Source: Oscillospiraceae bacterium (GTDB taxonomy: Bacteria; Bacillota; Clostridia; Oscillospirales; Oscillospiraceae). From it: a stretch of 64,000 nt of DNA. Location: assembly GCA_015067885.1 (NCBI GenBank), contig SVLO01000005.1, positions 1-64,000 on the forward strand. The letters run 5' to 3'. The first letter of the stretch is position 1. Each line of letters starts with the position of its first letter. The translations under genes and the position numbers were made by a program. The notes below the pieces were generated by a model that was not told the DNA's origin, ran no database searches, and saw only the letters and a program-made list of their open reading frames with translations. This document shows, one piece after another, positions 1 to 9,235 of the stretch.

Positions 1-17
1 GACATCATTCGTTTCAT
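1..17 (-). CDS. 5' end of a truncated CDS (starts MKRMM...), continues beyond the left edge
   Basis: Minus-strand ATG at 17 preceded by GGAGGACTCCCT; start context resembles that of the gene at 220..6144. Confidence 0.6.
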
Positions 18-57
18 AGGGAGTCCTCCTTAACTGTGTGGGGAATTTGGTATCTTA

Positions 58-85
58 ATTGTAACACGAAAAGAGAAAGGGCCAA
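58..85 (-). promoter_or_regulatory. Putative promoter for the truncated gene: TTGGCC-16-TACAAT with TG extended -10
   Basis: Minus strand TTGGCC (80-85) and TGTTACAAT (-10 at 58-63), 41 nt from the ATG. Confidence 0.45.
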
Positions 86-148
86 TGTGGGAAATGCACG
101 TTTTTTTCTGGGAAAATGGCGCAATCCAACAGTGTTACATTGGCGAAG

Positions 149-192
149 AAAGGCAAGACCCCGCAGCCGAACGGCTGCGGGGTCTTGCCTTT
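149..192 (-). terminator. Rho-independent terminator downstream of the large SLH protein
   Basis: 20-bp perfect stem AAAGGCAAGACCCCGCAGCC / GGCTGCGGGGTCTTGCCTTT with GAAC loop. Confidence 0.85.
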
Positions 193-219
193 GGAAAATA
201 GGAGAAAGAAGAAAGCGAA

Positions 220-3200
220 TTAAACGGTGCGCAGGTAGTTGGTCAAGATCTGCGCGGTCTGGGCGCGGGTGGCCTTTTCGGTGGCGTTGGAGAAGGGGAC
301 ACCCTCCAGGATGCCCTTGCCTTCAGCCCAGCGCAGGGCGTTGGCCGCCCAGTCGCTGTGGCTGCCTACCTTGGAAAGGTCACCGGCGCCGCCGGGAGTG
401 TGGCTGTAGTTCCACAGGATAACAGCTACCTGCTCGATGGTAACGGAGTCCTCCGGCTTGAACACACCGCCGCCGAAGCCGGACACCACGCCGCGGTTGG
501 AACCCCAGGTCACGGCGTTGTTGAACCACTGGCTGGCAGGCACGTCGGAGAAGCTGTGCTTGGTGCCGCCCAAGTCGGGCTGGCCCTCCTTGTTGTAAAG
601 GACCTGCACCACCATTGCCCGGTTCAGGGTGTCGTTGGGACCGAAGGTAGTGGCGTTGTAGCCGCTCATAATGCCGTTGTCCACGGCGAAGTTGACGGCG
701 TTGTAGTACCAGTCGCTCTCGCTCACGTCGGCAAAGCCGGCGCCGGAGGCGCGCTTGATGGGGGAGGTCAGCTCGGTGTTGTAGAAGTCGTCCACATACA
801 GGACGCTGGCCTTATTGCCGGTGGCCACAGGCTGGACGAACTGGACGCAGGTGACCTCGCGCAGCGCGCCCTCGTTGATGCCGTCGTACAGGGGGCCGTC
901 CAAATTCAGCTTGATGTCGCCCGCCGCCTCGCCGTTGACATACAGCTTGCCGGTCTTGGAGGCGATGTCGAAGCTGATGGCCAGATCCACCCAGCTGCCG
1001 GGCCGCACCTTGGCGGCGGCATTTTTGGTGCCGTCGGTGTAGGCGATGCTGACGGTGCCGTCACCGCTAATGGCAACAGCGGCTACAGAGTTCTGCAGAT
1101 GGTTGAAGTTATAACCGGCCTTCAGGGTCATGTAGAAGTCGGCGGCGTTGCCGGCAGGTGCCAACACCTTGGCGCCCACGGTGCCGGACTTCATGGAGGG
1201 AATCTGGCGGGTGGCGTAGAGGGGCTGGGAGCCGTCCAGCTTCATAGACCACAGACCGGAGGCGGACTGCTCACGGCTCAGGTCGAAGTTGTCGCCGGGG
1301 TGCTTGAGCCAGCCCTCGTACTTCAGGGACGCGGTCTCAAAGTCCTCGTAACCGCCCTTGTTGCCGTACAGCATCTGGTCAAACTCCTCCACCAGGAAGC
1401 CGATGGTGGCGCGGGTGCCCTGGTTGTGACGGCGCATAGTGCTGGCATCCCAGAAGGTGACCACGGCATCCTTCCCATCGGGGGTGAAGCAGATACCGGG
1501 CTGGGTGAAGTGGTAGTACTGCTCGTACAGACCGTCGAAGGAGGTGGCGAAGGTCAGGTCAATGACCTTTTCAAAGCTCTTATACTCGTCGGTGGTGTAA
1601 CCCACATGCATGGGGGCGCGGAGGTAGGACTTCTGGCCTTCACTGTTGTAGCTGGACCACAGCAGGATGCGGTCATTGTTGTACTCCATGGCAACGGGGG
1701 ACGTGTTGGAGGCCACCACCTTGGAGAAGTCGCTGACCCAGGTGTTGCCGTAGTCGTAGGAAATGCCCTCGTAGAAGTAGTAGTTGCCAACGTGCTGGGC
1801 ACGGCAGTAAACGTGCAGGCTGCCGTCGGACAGCTGGGTAAAGCTGTGCTCGGAGATACCGTCCTCAAATTCCTTGGTGGCATCCACCTGAGGCATGGAG
1901 ATCTCACCCTCGCCGGACAGCCAGGTCTTGCCGCCGTCCTTGGAGTAGACGGACACCATGGCGTTGACCTTGGTCTTTTGGTGGGTGTCATTGTAGACGA
2001 TGACATAGTCCACATTGGGGCCGTCGCCGTCCCGGTCCTTCAGGGCCAGACCCTCGCTGTACAGAATGGCGCGGTGGATGTCCTCGGGCATATTGGAAAC
2101 GAAAACATCGTTCTCTTTCACCGGCTCTTTTACGGGGTTGGACAGACAGAACCAATCGGACCAGGTATAGCCACAGTCGTCGGTGTAGGTCAGGAACAGA
2201 CGGTAGTCGTTGCTGTCTTTTGTGGAACCGATGTAGCCAATGACATACAGGCGGTCAAGCTGGTCGTCATACATGAAGCCGCCGAAGCCCAGCGCCCAAC
2301 CGGATTTATTGGCTGCTACCAGGGAGGGAATTGTATCGAAGGTGCGGCCACCGTCGGTGGAGCGAACCAGACCAAGGCTGCCGTCTTCCTTGCCGCCCAC
2401 ATAGCGGCGGCCCACCACAATGATGTCACCGTTGGACATGGTCCAGGGACGGCCGTGGGAGGAGAATTCGGTACCGGCGGTTAGGTCAAACAGAGCAACG
2501 TTGCCGTAGGATACCTCAAACACGTTCTCGGCGTTGGAGAAGTCGACGGCGGAGTTGCAGCCCCACTGGGCGGTAATGGTGACGGGGACAGAGGGGACAC
2601 GGACATAGAACCCGTCGCTGCCGTTGTACCAGTGGGCCAGGGAGGTGCTGCCCACGGTGAAGCGGAAGTCGGCGCAGCCGTTTTTGTACTGGCCGGCCTT
2701 GGCGCCCAAATCGGCAAGGCTGATGAACACGGGGGAGTCCTTCTCGCCGGTGGTCACCTTGACCTCGGCCTTGTGGGCAAAGGCGCCGTTAGCACCGGGC
2801 AGATAGGGATTGTTGCTGACGGAAATCATGTCCCGGATGCTGTTGTAGAAGCTGGGTTGCTCGCCCTCCCGCTCCAGGTCGTCGTGATAGGTGTGGACCT
2901 TCACGTACCGGGCCTTGGCGGAGAGGTTATAGATGGTATACTCGCTGCCGTCCTGGTGCAGCAGCCAGCCGGTGAGCTTGGTCCAGGCCTTGCCGTCGTC
3001 GCTGACAAAGACACCCAAATGCTGCTGGCTGATGCGGGACACGTCGTCCAGGTCGCGCAGGGTGATGGTGTTGAACTGCTTACTGCTGCCCTGGTCATAG
3101 ACCAGGCTGTTGCGGGTGGTGTCGAAGTAGGCAAACTCGTTGCGGGTCCAGTCGGTGGTCTGGCCCACACGGGGGTCTGCGTCGTTCAAAATCATGGACA

Positions 3201-6144
3201 CGCTGCCGGTGGACTTCTTGCCCTGAGTGGAGAAGATGAAGGACTTGCTGGCGCTGATGCCCTCGTAGCTTACGTCGGCGGTCAGGGTGAAGGAAACGGG
3301 CTTGTCGCCGGGGGTGACCACGCCGGTTTCCAAATTCACATAGTCGGCGATCTCGCCGGTGGCGCGGTCCACGGCAGTCCACTTCACCTGACAGGGCAGA
3401 CCCAGACCGGTCAGCTCACTGGGCAGTTTCAGGGCGGTAACATTCTCGGGATCGGGATCATTGCCGGTCAGCACGCTGTCCTGAGTCAAAGCCAGCATGG
3501 TGTTTTCCAGCATGCCGGGTACGTCGTTATAAATGTTTTCCACCATCTTGATATCATGCACGTAGGCGTTCACGGCGCCCAGGGTGCCGTCGGCGTTCAG
3601 GGCGCGGGTGTGGTTGACGTTCTGCATGATCAGGCGGGGCATGTGGTAGTTGTCCTTAATGTCGAACTGGGTGCGGTCCAAAGCAGGGAAGGTGCCCACG
3701 TACTCGCCATTGACATAGACGTCGGCAATCAGCTTGTCGCTGACCTTCACGGTGTACACGGCCCGCTCACCCAACTTGACGCCGGTGGGGATGGAGGCGG
3801 GGCCACGGTTGCCCAGATAGTCCATGACGATGTTGCCCTTGCCGTCGCTGCGCAGGCAGAAGCGGGTCTGGAACTCCGGCTCACGCAGCTCCCAGCACAG
3901 GCCGCGCCAACCGATGGTGGTCTCCACGTTGGGCAGGTCGATGGCGGTAACATCCACCTCGAACTCATAGTCGCCGCCGCCGGCGTAGTTCAGCAGGGTG
4001 GTGAAGTGCTGATGTGCCTCGTTGCCGGTGCCGAGGGCCTCGGTATCGGACCACACGTTATAATAGCCGTCGCCCTGTTCCCACTTGGTGAACTTAACGG
4101 AGCTGGCGGTGATGACGGTGTACTCGCGGGAATTAAAGTCACGGCAGGCGTCGCCAAAGACCATGCTCTTGGCGGCGAACAGGATTTTACCCTGAATGAA
4201 CGAGGTGCCGCCGGCGGCGGTAATGCTGAGCCTATAGTCCTTCTCGACATTGATGCCCTGCTCCACGCCCAGGTCGGCCAGAGGAACGCGCCACTCGAAG
4301 TACTGACCCTGTACGGCGATGTCGCCCAGGGTGGCGGTGACGGCAAACAAATCGGCGGTAAAAGTCTTGCCGCCCATGGTCAGTTCCACCTTGTCAGCCT
4401 GGCTGGCGCTGAATACCTGGCTGCCGATGTACAGGTACTTGCCGTCCCACAGGAAACCGAAATCGGCGGCGGGGGCGGTGGCGGGACCGGCGGCCTCATG
4501 GGTGATGTGCCACTGGTTTTCCTTCAGCAGGCCGTCCAGAGTGAGCTTGTCCGTGTTCAGATAAGCGGTGGCATTGCGCAGGCCGTCATCGTTGACGGGT
4601 TTATACTCGGCAAGGGAAAGGGTGGAGGTGCCCAGACCCAAGTCAAAAATCTTTGTATGGTTGCCGGAAGAAACGGTGAAGGGAAGGGTCTCGCCCAGAC
4701 TCTTGTCCAGCTTTAGCAGGGACAAGGGGATGGTGATTTCATAACCGCCCTTACCGTCGCCCTTGATGGTGGGACCCATGGTATATCCCACGGCGACCTT
4801 AGGGTTCTTACCCAGGGTGGCATTGATGGTGTACTCGCCCAGGTTGAACTTCACGCTGCTGGCCTGGGTATTCAGGGCCAGGTACAGATTCTCGGTGTCC
4901 ACCAAAGCGCCCAGCTTGACGCCGCTGACCGCCTCGGACAGAGCCCAGCAGGTCTCGGACACATTGCCGTCCTGGGTGATGACGCCCTCACGGGGCAGGC
5001 GGGCGGCTTCCAAAGGCATATTGGGGGCGGCCTGGGTCACCATGATGTCCCGCAGGACCACGTCGTTCTTGCGCAGGTCGTTTTCACGATAGCGGGTGGA
5101 GGTATTGAAGTAAAGTATATTGTCGCCGGTAACTTCGCGATGGGATGTGTTGAATTTGGCAACGCTTTTGCCGTTGATAAATACTTCAGACTCAAAATAG
5201 TCATTGGCTACAATGCGTACATCCACATCCTTGACAGGCAGATTCAAGCCGATGTCCACAGGCTGAGGCGCATAGGCCACTTGGTCATACTGGGTGACAT
5301 AGATGTTACCCTCGGCATCGGCGTGGAAACCAATGTGGTTGCGCTTGCTGGCACGCACATCCACATAGAAGCCGGTCAGGGCAAAGCGGTCAATGGGCCC
5401 CACCTCGGCCGGGATGGCCAGGTCATTGAAGTCCACATTAAAGGTCAACTCATATCCTTTATAAATGTCAAAGGAGGGAGCCACGCGGGAGATGGTGTAG
5501 GCGGGCACAGAGATGGACACACCGTCCTTGGTCAGCGTGCCGGTCTTATAATGGATGCCGGTCTCGGCAGCCTCAGCCCACTGCTCGGCAGCGCTGCTGC
5601 CCAGATGCCTGGAAATGTCGGACTTGCTGGCCGCGTTTAGGCAGTTTTCAGCAAAGACGAGGGAACGGGTAGCCAAAACAACAGTGCCGTCGTAGCTGTC
5701 CACGCCCACCTCAATGGAGAAGGAAACATTCTGTGCCACATCGTAGGTTATCCCAAGATTGATCAGGGGGATCGCAATCTCAATGGTGCCGTTGGTATTG
5801 CTGCGGGCAAGGCTGCCGGCAGACTCGCCGCCCACGGTCACGGTATTCGTGCCAAAGTTCGCCACCGCGCTGACACCGTTGACGGTCATGGTGACCTTGT
5901 CGGAACCGGTTTTCAGGCCGACATACAGGGTGTCAATGCTGCTCTGCATGGCGATGGGGGTGCTGCCCACCATTTGGTCCAGCAGCCAGCCGGATTCGTC
6001 CAGCTTGCCGTCCACTGTGATGTCAGTGTTAGTGTAGTAGGCATACAGTTCGCCGTCCTGTGCCGCGGCCGCAGGAATGGCGGTACCGGGCAGCATGCCG
6101 ACCAGCATCACCAGAGTGAGCAGGAATGAGGTTACTCGTTTCAT
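220..6144 (-). CDS. Large secreted multidomain protein: signal peptide, CBM9/DOMON-like repeats, discoidin-like region, sialidase/BNR-like domain with Asp boxes, LamG-like region, three C-terminal SLH domains
   Basis: Start MKRVTSFLLTLVMLVGMLPGTAIPAAAA; Asp boxes RSTDGGRTF, TYTDDCGYTW, YSKDGGKTW, ISYDYGNTW; SLH motifs FADVSESDWYYNAVNFAVDNGIMSGY..., FSDVPASQWFNNAV...; start taken at 6144 with GGAGGGACC upstream rather than the longer ORF. Confidence 0.88.
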   Translation of the reverse strand: MKRVTSFLLTLVMLVGMLPGTAIPAAAAQDGELYAYYTNTDITVDGKLDESGWLLDQMVGSTPIAMQSSIDTLYVGLKTGSDKVTMTVNGVSAVANFGTNTVTVGGESAGSLARSNTNGTIEIAIPLINLGITYDVAQNVSFSIEVGVDSYDGTVVLATRSLVFAENCLNAASKSDISRHLGSSAAEQWAEAAETGIHYKTGTLTKDGVSISVPAYTISRVAPSFDIYKGYELTFNVDFNDLAIPAEVGPIDRFALTGFYVDVRASKRNHIGFHADAEGNIYVTQYDQVAYAPQPVDIGLNLPVKDVDVRIVANDYFESEVFINGKSVAKFNTSHREVTGDNILYFNTSTRYRENDLRKNDVVLRDIMVTQAAPNMPLEAARLPREGVITQDGNVSETCWALSEAVSGVKLGALVDTENLYLALNTQASSVKFNLGEYTINATLGKNPKVAVGYTMGPTIKGDGKGGYEITIPLSLLKLDKSLGETLPFTVSSGNHTKIFDLGLGTSTLSLAEYKPVNDDGLRNATAYLNTDKLTLDGLLKENQWHITHEAAGPATAPAADFGFLWDGKYLYIGSQVFSASQADKVELTMGGKTFTADLFAVTATLGDIAVQGQYFEWRVPLADLGVEQGINVEKDYRLSITAAGGTSFIQGKILFAAKSMVFGDACRDFNSREYTVITASSVKFTKWEQGDGYYNVWSDTEALGTGNEAHQHFTTLLNYAGGGDYEFEVDVTAIDLPNVETTIGWRGLCWELREPEFQTRFCLRSDGKGNIVMDYLGNRGPASIPTGVKLGERAVYTVKVSDKLIADVYVNGEYVGTFPALDRTQFDIKDNYHMPRLIMQNVNHTRALNADGTLGAVNAYVHDIKMVENIYNDVPGMLENTMLALTQDSVLTGNDPDPENVTALKLPSELTGLGLPCQVKWTAVDRATGEIADYVNLETGVVTPGDKPVSFTLTADVSYEGISASKSFIFSTQGKKSTGSVSMILNDADPRVGQTTDWTRNEFAYFDTTRNSLVYDQGSSKQFNTITLRDLDDVSRISQQHLGVFVSDDGKAWTKLTGWLLHQDGSEYTIYNLSAKARYVKVHTYHDDLEREGEQPSFYNSIRDMISVSNNPYLPGANGAFAHKAEVKVTTGEKDSPVFISLADLGAKAGQYKNGCADFRFTVGSTSLAHWYNGSDGFYVRVPSVPVTITAQWGCNSAVDFSNAENVFEVSYGNVALFDLTAGTEFSSHGRPWTMSNGDIIVVGRRYVGGKEDGSLGLVRSTDGGRTFDTIPSLVAANKSGWALGFGGFMYDDQLDRLYVIGYIGSTKDSNDYRLFLTYTDDCGYTWSDWFCLSNPVKEPVKENDVFVSNMPEDIHRAILYSEGLALKDRDGDGPNVDYVIVYNDTHQKTKVNAMVSVYSKDGGKTWLSGEGEISMPQVDATKEFEDGISEHSFTQLSDGSLHVYCRAQHVGNYYFYEGISYDYGNTWVSDFSKVVASNTSPVAMEYNNDRILLWSSYNSEGQKSYLRAPMHVGYTTDEYKSFEKVIDLTFATSFDGLYEQYYHFTQPGICFTPDGKDAVVTFWDASTMRRHNQGTRATIGFLVEEFDQMLYGNKGGYEDFETASLKYEGWLKHPGDNFDLSREQSASGLWSMKLDGSQPLYATRQIPSMKSGTVGAKVLAPAGNAADFYMTLKAGYNFNHLQNSVAAVAISGDGTVSIAYTDGTKNAAAKVRPGSWVDLAISFDIASKTGKLYVNGEAAGDIKLNLDGPLYDGINEGALREVTCVQFVQPVATGNKASVLYVDDFYNTELTSPIKRASGAGFADVSESDWYYNAVNFAVDNGIMSGYNATTFGPNDTLNRAMVVQVLYNKEGQPDLGGTKHSFSDVPASQWFNNAVTWGSNRGVVSGFGGGVFKPEDSVTIEQVAVILWNYSHTPGGAGDLSKVGSHSDWAANALRWAEGKGILEGVPFSNATEKATRAQTAQILTNYLRTV

Positions 6145-6197
6145 AGGTGGTCCCTCCTGTGTGTAGTAGGTGTCGTACGGTATAACACGGTGTAGAA

Positions 6198-6206
6198 ATT
6201 GTAGCA
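6198..6206 (-). promoter_or_regulatory. Putative extended -10 (TGCTACAAT) for the large SLH protein
   Basis: Same TGnTACAATT as upstream of the truncated gene at 1-17; no clear -35. Confidence 0.35.
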
Positions 6207-6327
6207 TATATCACCGGGGAATTATAGTAAAATATTGCTCCAAAATTTACCGTACTTGCTTTTTTTCGGGGAGAGGGGCGGTGACCGCGCCCTTTGCCAC
6301 GTGGGAGGAGGATGCAGGAATAATTAG

Positions 6328-6356
6328 TTGCAATATTCAGAAAAAGTGTATATAAT
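6328..6356 (+). promoter_or_regulatory. Sigma-A type promoter for the nusB operon
   Basis: TTGCAA (6328-6333), 17 bp, TATAAT (6351-6356). Confidence 0.7.
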
Positions 6357-6398
6357 GCATAGTGAACTATTTTCGGATAAAACCGGAGGCGATTACTT

Positions 6399-6854
6399 AT
6401 GACAAGAACGGTTGCGCGAGAGATCGCGGTGCACATGGTGTTTGAGCTGAGCTTTTCCGCCCGCGGCGTGCAGCAGGTGCTGGACGAAACCCTGACGGAG
6501 GAGTGCTTTGCCCAGATCGGGGCGGAGGAGCCCCTGTACGCTAAATTCCCCGACGAGGTGCAGCAGGCCTACATCCGCAAGCTGGTCACCGGCGTGTACG
6601 ACCACGGCGCCGAGCTGGATGAATACATTTCCCGCTACGCGGTGGGCTGGAACTTCGCCCGTATTCCCCGGGTGGCGGCCGCCATCATGCGGGTGGCTAT
6701 GTACGAGCTGCTCTATATGCCCGAGATCCCCAACGCCGCCGCCATCAACGAGGCGGTGGAGATCGCCAAGGGCTACGAGCCGGAGGAGGTCGTTTCCTTC
6801 ATCAACGGTATCCTGGGCTCCTTTGCCCGGACCGAGCTCCCTGAGCAGAAATGA
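6399..6854 (+). CDS. nusB: Transcription antitermination protein NusB
   Basis: MTRTVAREIAVHMVFELSF...; ...AAINEAVEIAKGYEPEEVVSFINGILGSFAR typical NusB C-terminus. Confidence 0.93.
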   Translation: MTRTVAREIAVHMVFELSFSARGVQQVLDETLTEECFAQIGAEEPLYAKFPDEVQQAYIRKLVTGVYDHGAELDEYISRYAVGWNFARIPRVAAAIMRVAMYELLYMPEIPNAAAINEAVEIAKGYEPEEVVSFINGILGSFARTELPEQK

Positions 6855-7798
6855 GCGGGGGAGTGCTGGGTTTTGATACCAGCAATTACACCACCTCGGT
6901 GGCGTATTTCGACGGCGAGCAGGGCCGGAACGTGGGCAAGCTCCTGGACGTGCCGGAGGGGACCCTGGGCCTGCGGCAGAGCGACGCGCTGTTTCAGCAC
7001 GTCAAGCGGCTGCCCGACCTTGTGGGGCAGTTGCGGGCCGACTGCGACCTGACCGGGCTGCGGGCGGTGGGCGCCAGCACACAGCCCCGGGCGGTAGAGG
7101 GCTCTTATATGCCGTGTTTTTTGGCGGGTACTTCCCAGGCGCGGGCCTTGGCCGACGTGCTGGGAGTGCCCTTTTTGCCGTGTTCCCATCAGCAGGGGCA
7201 TCTGGCCGCGGCGGCCTGGTCCGCCGGGCGGCTGGACCTGCTGGACGCGCCCTTTTTGGCCTGGCACCTGTCCGGTGGCACCACCGAGCTGCTCCATGTG
7301 ACTCCGGAGGGATACAATGTGAAGGCTGAAGCAATCGGCGGCACCCAGGATATCTCCGCCGGTCAGCTCATCGACCGGGCGGGGGTACTGCTGGGCCTTG
7401 CGTTCCCGGCGGGCAAGGCGCTGGATGCCCTGTATGAAGATGGGGAAAAGCCCAAGCCTTTCCACGTGAAGTTGAATGAGCTGACCTTCTCCCTGTCCGG
7501 CATGGAGAATAAGGTGAAGGACATGGTGCAGCGGGGCGAAGAACCTGCCGCCGTGGCCCGGTTCGTGCTGGATACTGTGGCGGACGTGGTGGTCCGTGCC
7601 ACAAAACAGGCCCGGGAGCGTTATCCCGGTTTGCCGGTGCTGTGTTCCGGCGGCGTGGCCTCCAACCGCCGGCTGCGGGCTGCCATGGAGCAGGCCTGCG
7701 GCGCGGTGTTTGCCGAGCCGCGGTACTCCACCGACAACGCCATGGGTGTGGCCATCCTGACTCACCGGGCGCTGGAGAGGGGGGCGCGGCATGAATAA
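6851..7798 (+). CDS. TsaD/Kae1-like (peptidase M22 family) protein
   Basis: SHQQGHLAAA (HxxxH), LSGGTTELL, CSGGVASNRRLRAAM, YSTDNAMGVAIL; located between nusB and xseA. Confidence 0.85.
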   Translation: MSGGVLGFDTSNYTTSVAYFDGEQGRNVGKLLDVPEGTLGLRQSDALFQHVKRLPDLVGQLRADCDLTGLRAVGASTQPRAVEGSYMPCFLAGTSQARALADVLGVPFLPCSHQQGHLAAAAWSAGRLDLLDAPFLAWHLSGGTTELLHVTPEGYNVKAEAIGGTQDISAGQLIDRAGVLLGLAFPAGKALDALYEDGEKPKPFHVKLNELTFSLSGMENKVKDMVQRGEEPAAVARFVLDTVADVVVRATKQARERYPGLPVLCSGGVASNRRLRAAMEQACGAVFAEPRYSTDNAMGVAILTHRALERGARHE

Positions 7799-9002
7799 CG
7801 AACTGCGTATCCTCAGCGTATCCCAGCTCAGCCAGTACATCAAGGGATTGATGGACCGGGACGAGCTGCTGTCAGGCGTGCTGGTTCGGGGCGAAATATC
7901 CAATTACAAAATGTACCCCTCCGGCCACCACTACTTCACCCTGAAGGATGGGGACAGCGCCCTGCGCTGCGTGATGTTTCGTGGGGATGCCGCACGGCTG
8001 CGATTTCGGCCGGAGAACGGTATGCAGGTTATTGCCGCAGGCCGCATCAGCGTTTTTCCCCGAGACGGACAGTATCAGCTTTACTGTGTCAACCTGACTC
8101 CCGAGGGGGCGGGCCAGCTTCAAATTGCCTTCGAACAGTTGAAAAACCGGCTGCAGGGGGAGGGGCTGTTTGACCCGGCCGTAAAAAAACAATTACCCGC
8201 TTACCCCAAACGTATTGCGCTGGTGACTTCCCCGGCCGGCGCGGCGGTGCGGGATATGCTGCGTATTCTCAAGAGCCGCTGGCCCATGAGCCGTGTACTG
8301 GTGGTCCCTGTGCTGGTACAGGGGGAGCAGGCGGCGGAGGAGATCGCCGCGGCCATTGACTACGTGAACTACTACAAGCTGAGCGATCTGATCATAACAG
8401 GTCGCGGCGGTGGTTCGGCGGAGGACCTGTGGGCTTTTAACGAGGAGCCGGTGGCCCGGGCCATTTTCAACAGTGAAATTCCGGTCATTTCCGCCGTAGG
8501 ACACGAGCCGGACGTGACCATTTCCGACTTCGTGGCCGACCTGCGGGCGGCGACCCCGTCCAACGCGGCGGAGCTGGCCGTGCCGGACCGGGCGGAAGTG
8601 GACAAGCGGATGAACCATTTGAGTCAGCGGCTTTGGCGGGCAACCGCGCAGCCCATTGGGGCCGCACGCCAGCGTTTGGAGCGGCTTGGGCGCAGCCGGG
8701 TGTTGACCGACCCCGCCGCCGGTATCCGGGAAAAGCGGCTGCTGCTGGACTACCAAAGCGGCAAGCTGCTGCGCGGCATGGAGCGGACCCTGTCCGCACA
8801 GAAGCAGCGCATGGGCCGCCTGGCGGCGGCGCTGGACGCTATGAGCCCGCTGAAGGTGCTGGGCCGTGGCTACGCCATCGCCCGGGACGAGGGCGGCCGG
8901 GTGCTGACCGGGGCGGCGCAGGTTGAGCCCGGCGACAGGGTGGAGCTGCGCCTTGCCGACGGCAGCCTTGCCTGCCGCGTAGAAGAAAGGAAGTGCCTGT
9001 AA
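7791..9002 (+). CDS. xseA: Exodeoxyribonuclease VII large subunit
   Basis: LSVSQLSQYIKGLMDRDELLSGVLVRGEISNYK...; GRGGGSAEDLWAFNEEPVARAI; followed by xseB. Confidence 0.96.
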   Translation: MNNELRILSVSQLSQYIKGLMDRDELLSGVLVRGEISNYKMYPSGHHYFTLKDGDSALRCVMFRGDAARLRFRPENGMQVIAAGRISVFPRDGQYQLYCVNLTPEGAGQLQIAFEQLKNRLQGEGLFDPAVKKQLPAYPKRIALVTSPAGAAVRDMLRILKSRWPMSRVLVVPVLVQGEQAAEEIAAAIDYVNYYKLSDLIITGRGGGSAEDLWAFNEEPVARAIFNSEIPVISAVGHEPDVTISDFVADLRAATPSNAAELAVPDRAEVDKRMNHLSQRLWRATAQPIGAARQRLERLGRSRVLTDPAAGIREKRLLLDYQSGKLLRGMERTLSAQKQRMGRLAAALDAMSPLKVLGRGYAIARDEGGRVLTGAAQVEPGDRVELRLADGSLACRVEERKCL

Positions 9003-9235
9003 TGGCGACGAAAAAGCTTGATTTTGAACAGTCCATGGCCCGGTTGGAGGAGATCGTGGCCCTGCTGGAAAAGGGCGAGGCGCCCCTGGAGCAGTCCCTT
9101 GCCCTGTTTGAGGAGGGGACCAAGCTTATGGCCAATTGTTCCGCCCTGCTGGACATGGCCGAGCAGCAGGTGTCCCTGCTGAAGGTGGGGGCCGAGGGCC
9201 AGCCTGAGGAAGTACCCTTTGATACGGAGGAATGA
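9002..9235 (+). CDS. xseB: Exodeoxyribonuclease VII small subunit
   Basis: MATKKLDFEQSMARLEEIVALLEKGEAPLEQSLALFEEG. Confidence 0.95.
   Translation: MATKKLDFEQSMARLEEIVALLEKGEAPLEQSLALFEEGTKLMANCSALLDMAEQQVSLLKVGAEGQPEEVPFDTEE

Noticed and set aside
358-4716. Long + strand ORFs (708 aa at 358-2484 and 694 aa at 2632-4716)
   Set aside because: They lie antisense to the SLH/sialidase-like gene and read as low-complexity G/V/H/L/Q-rich translations, a typical shadow of codon bias; the minus-strand protein has clear domains, a signal peptide and a terminator.
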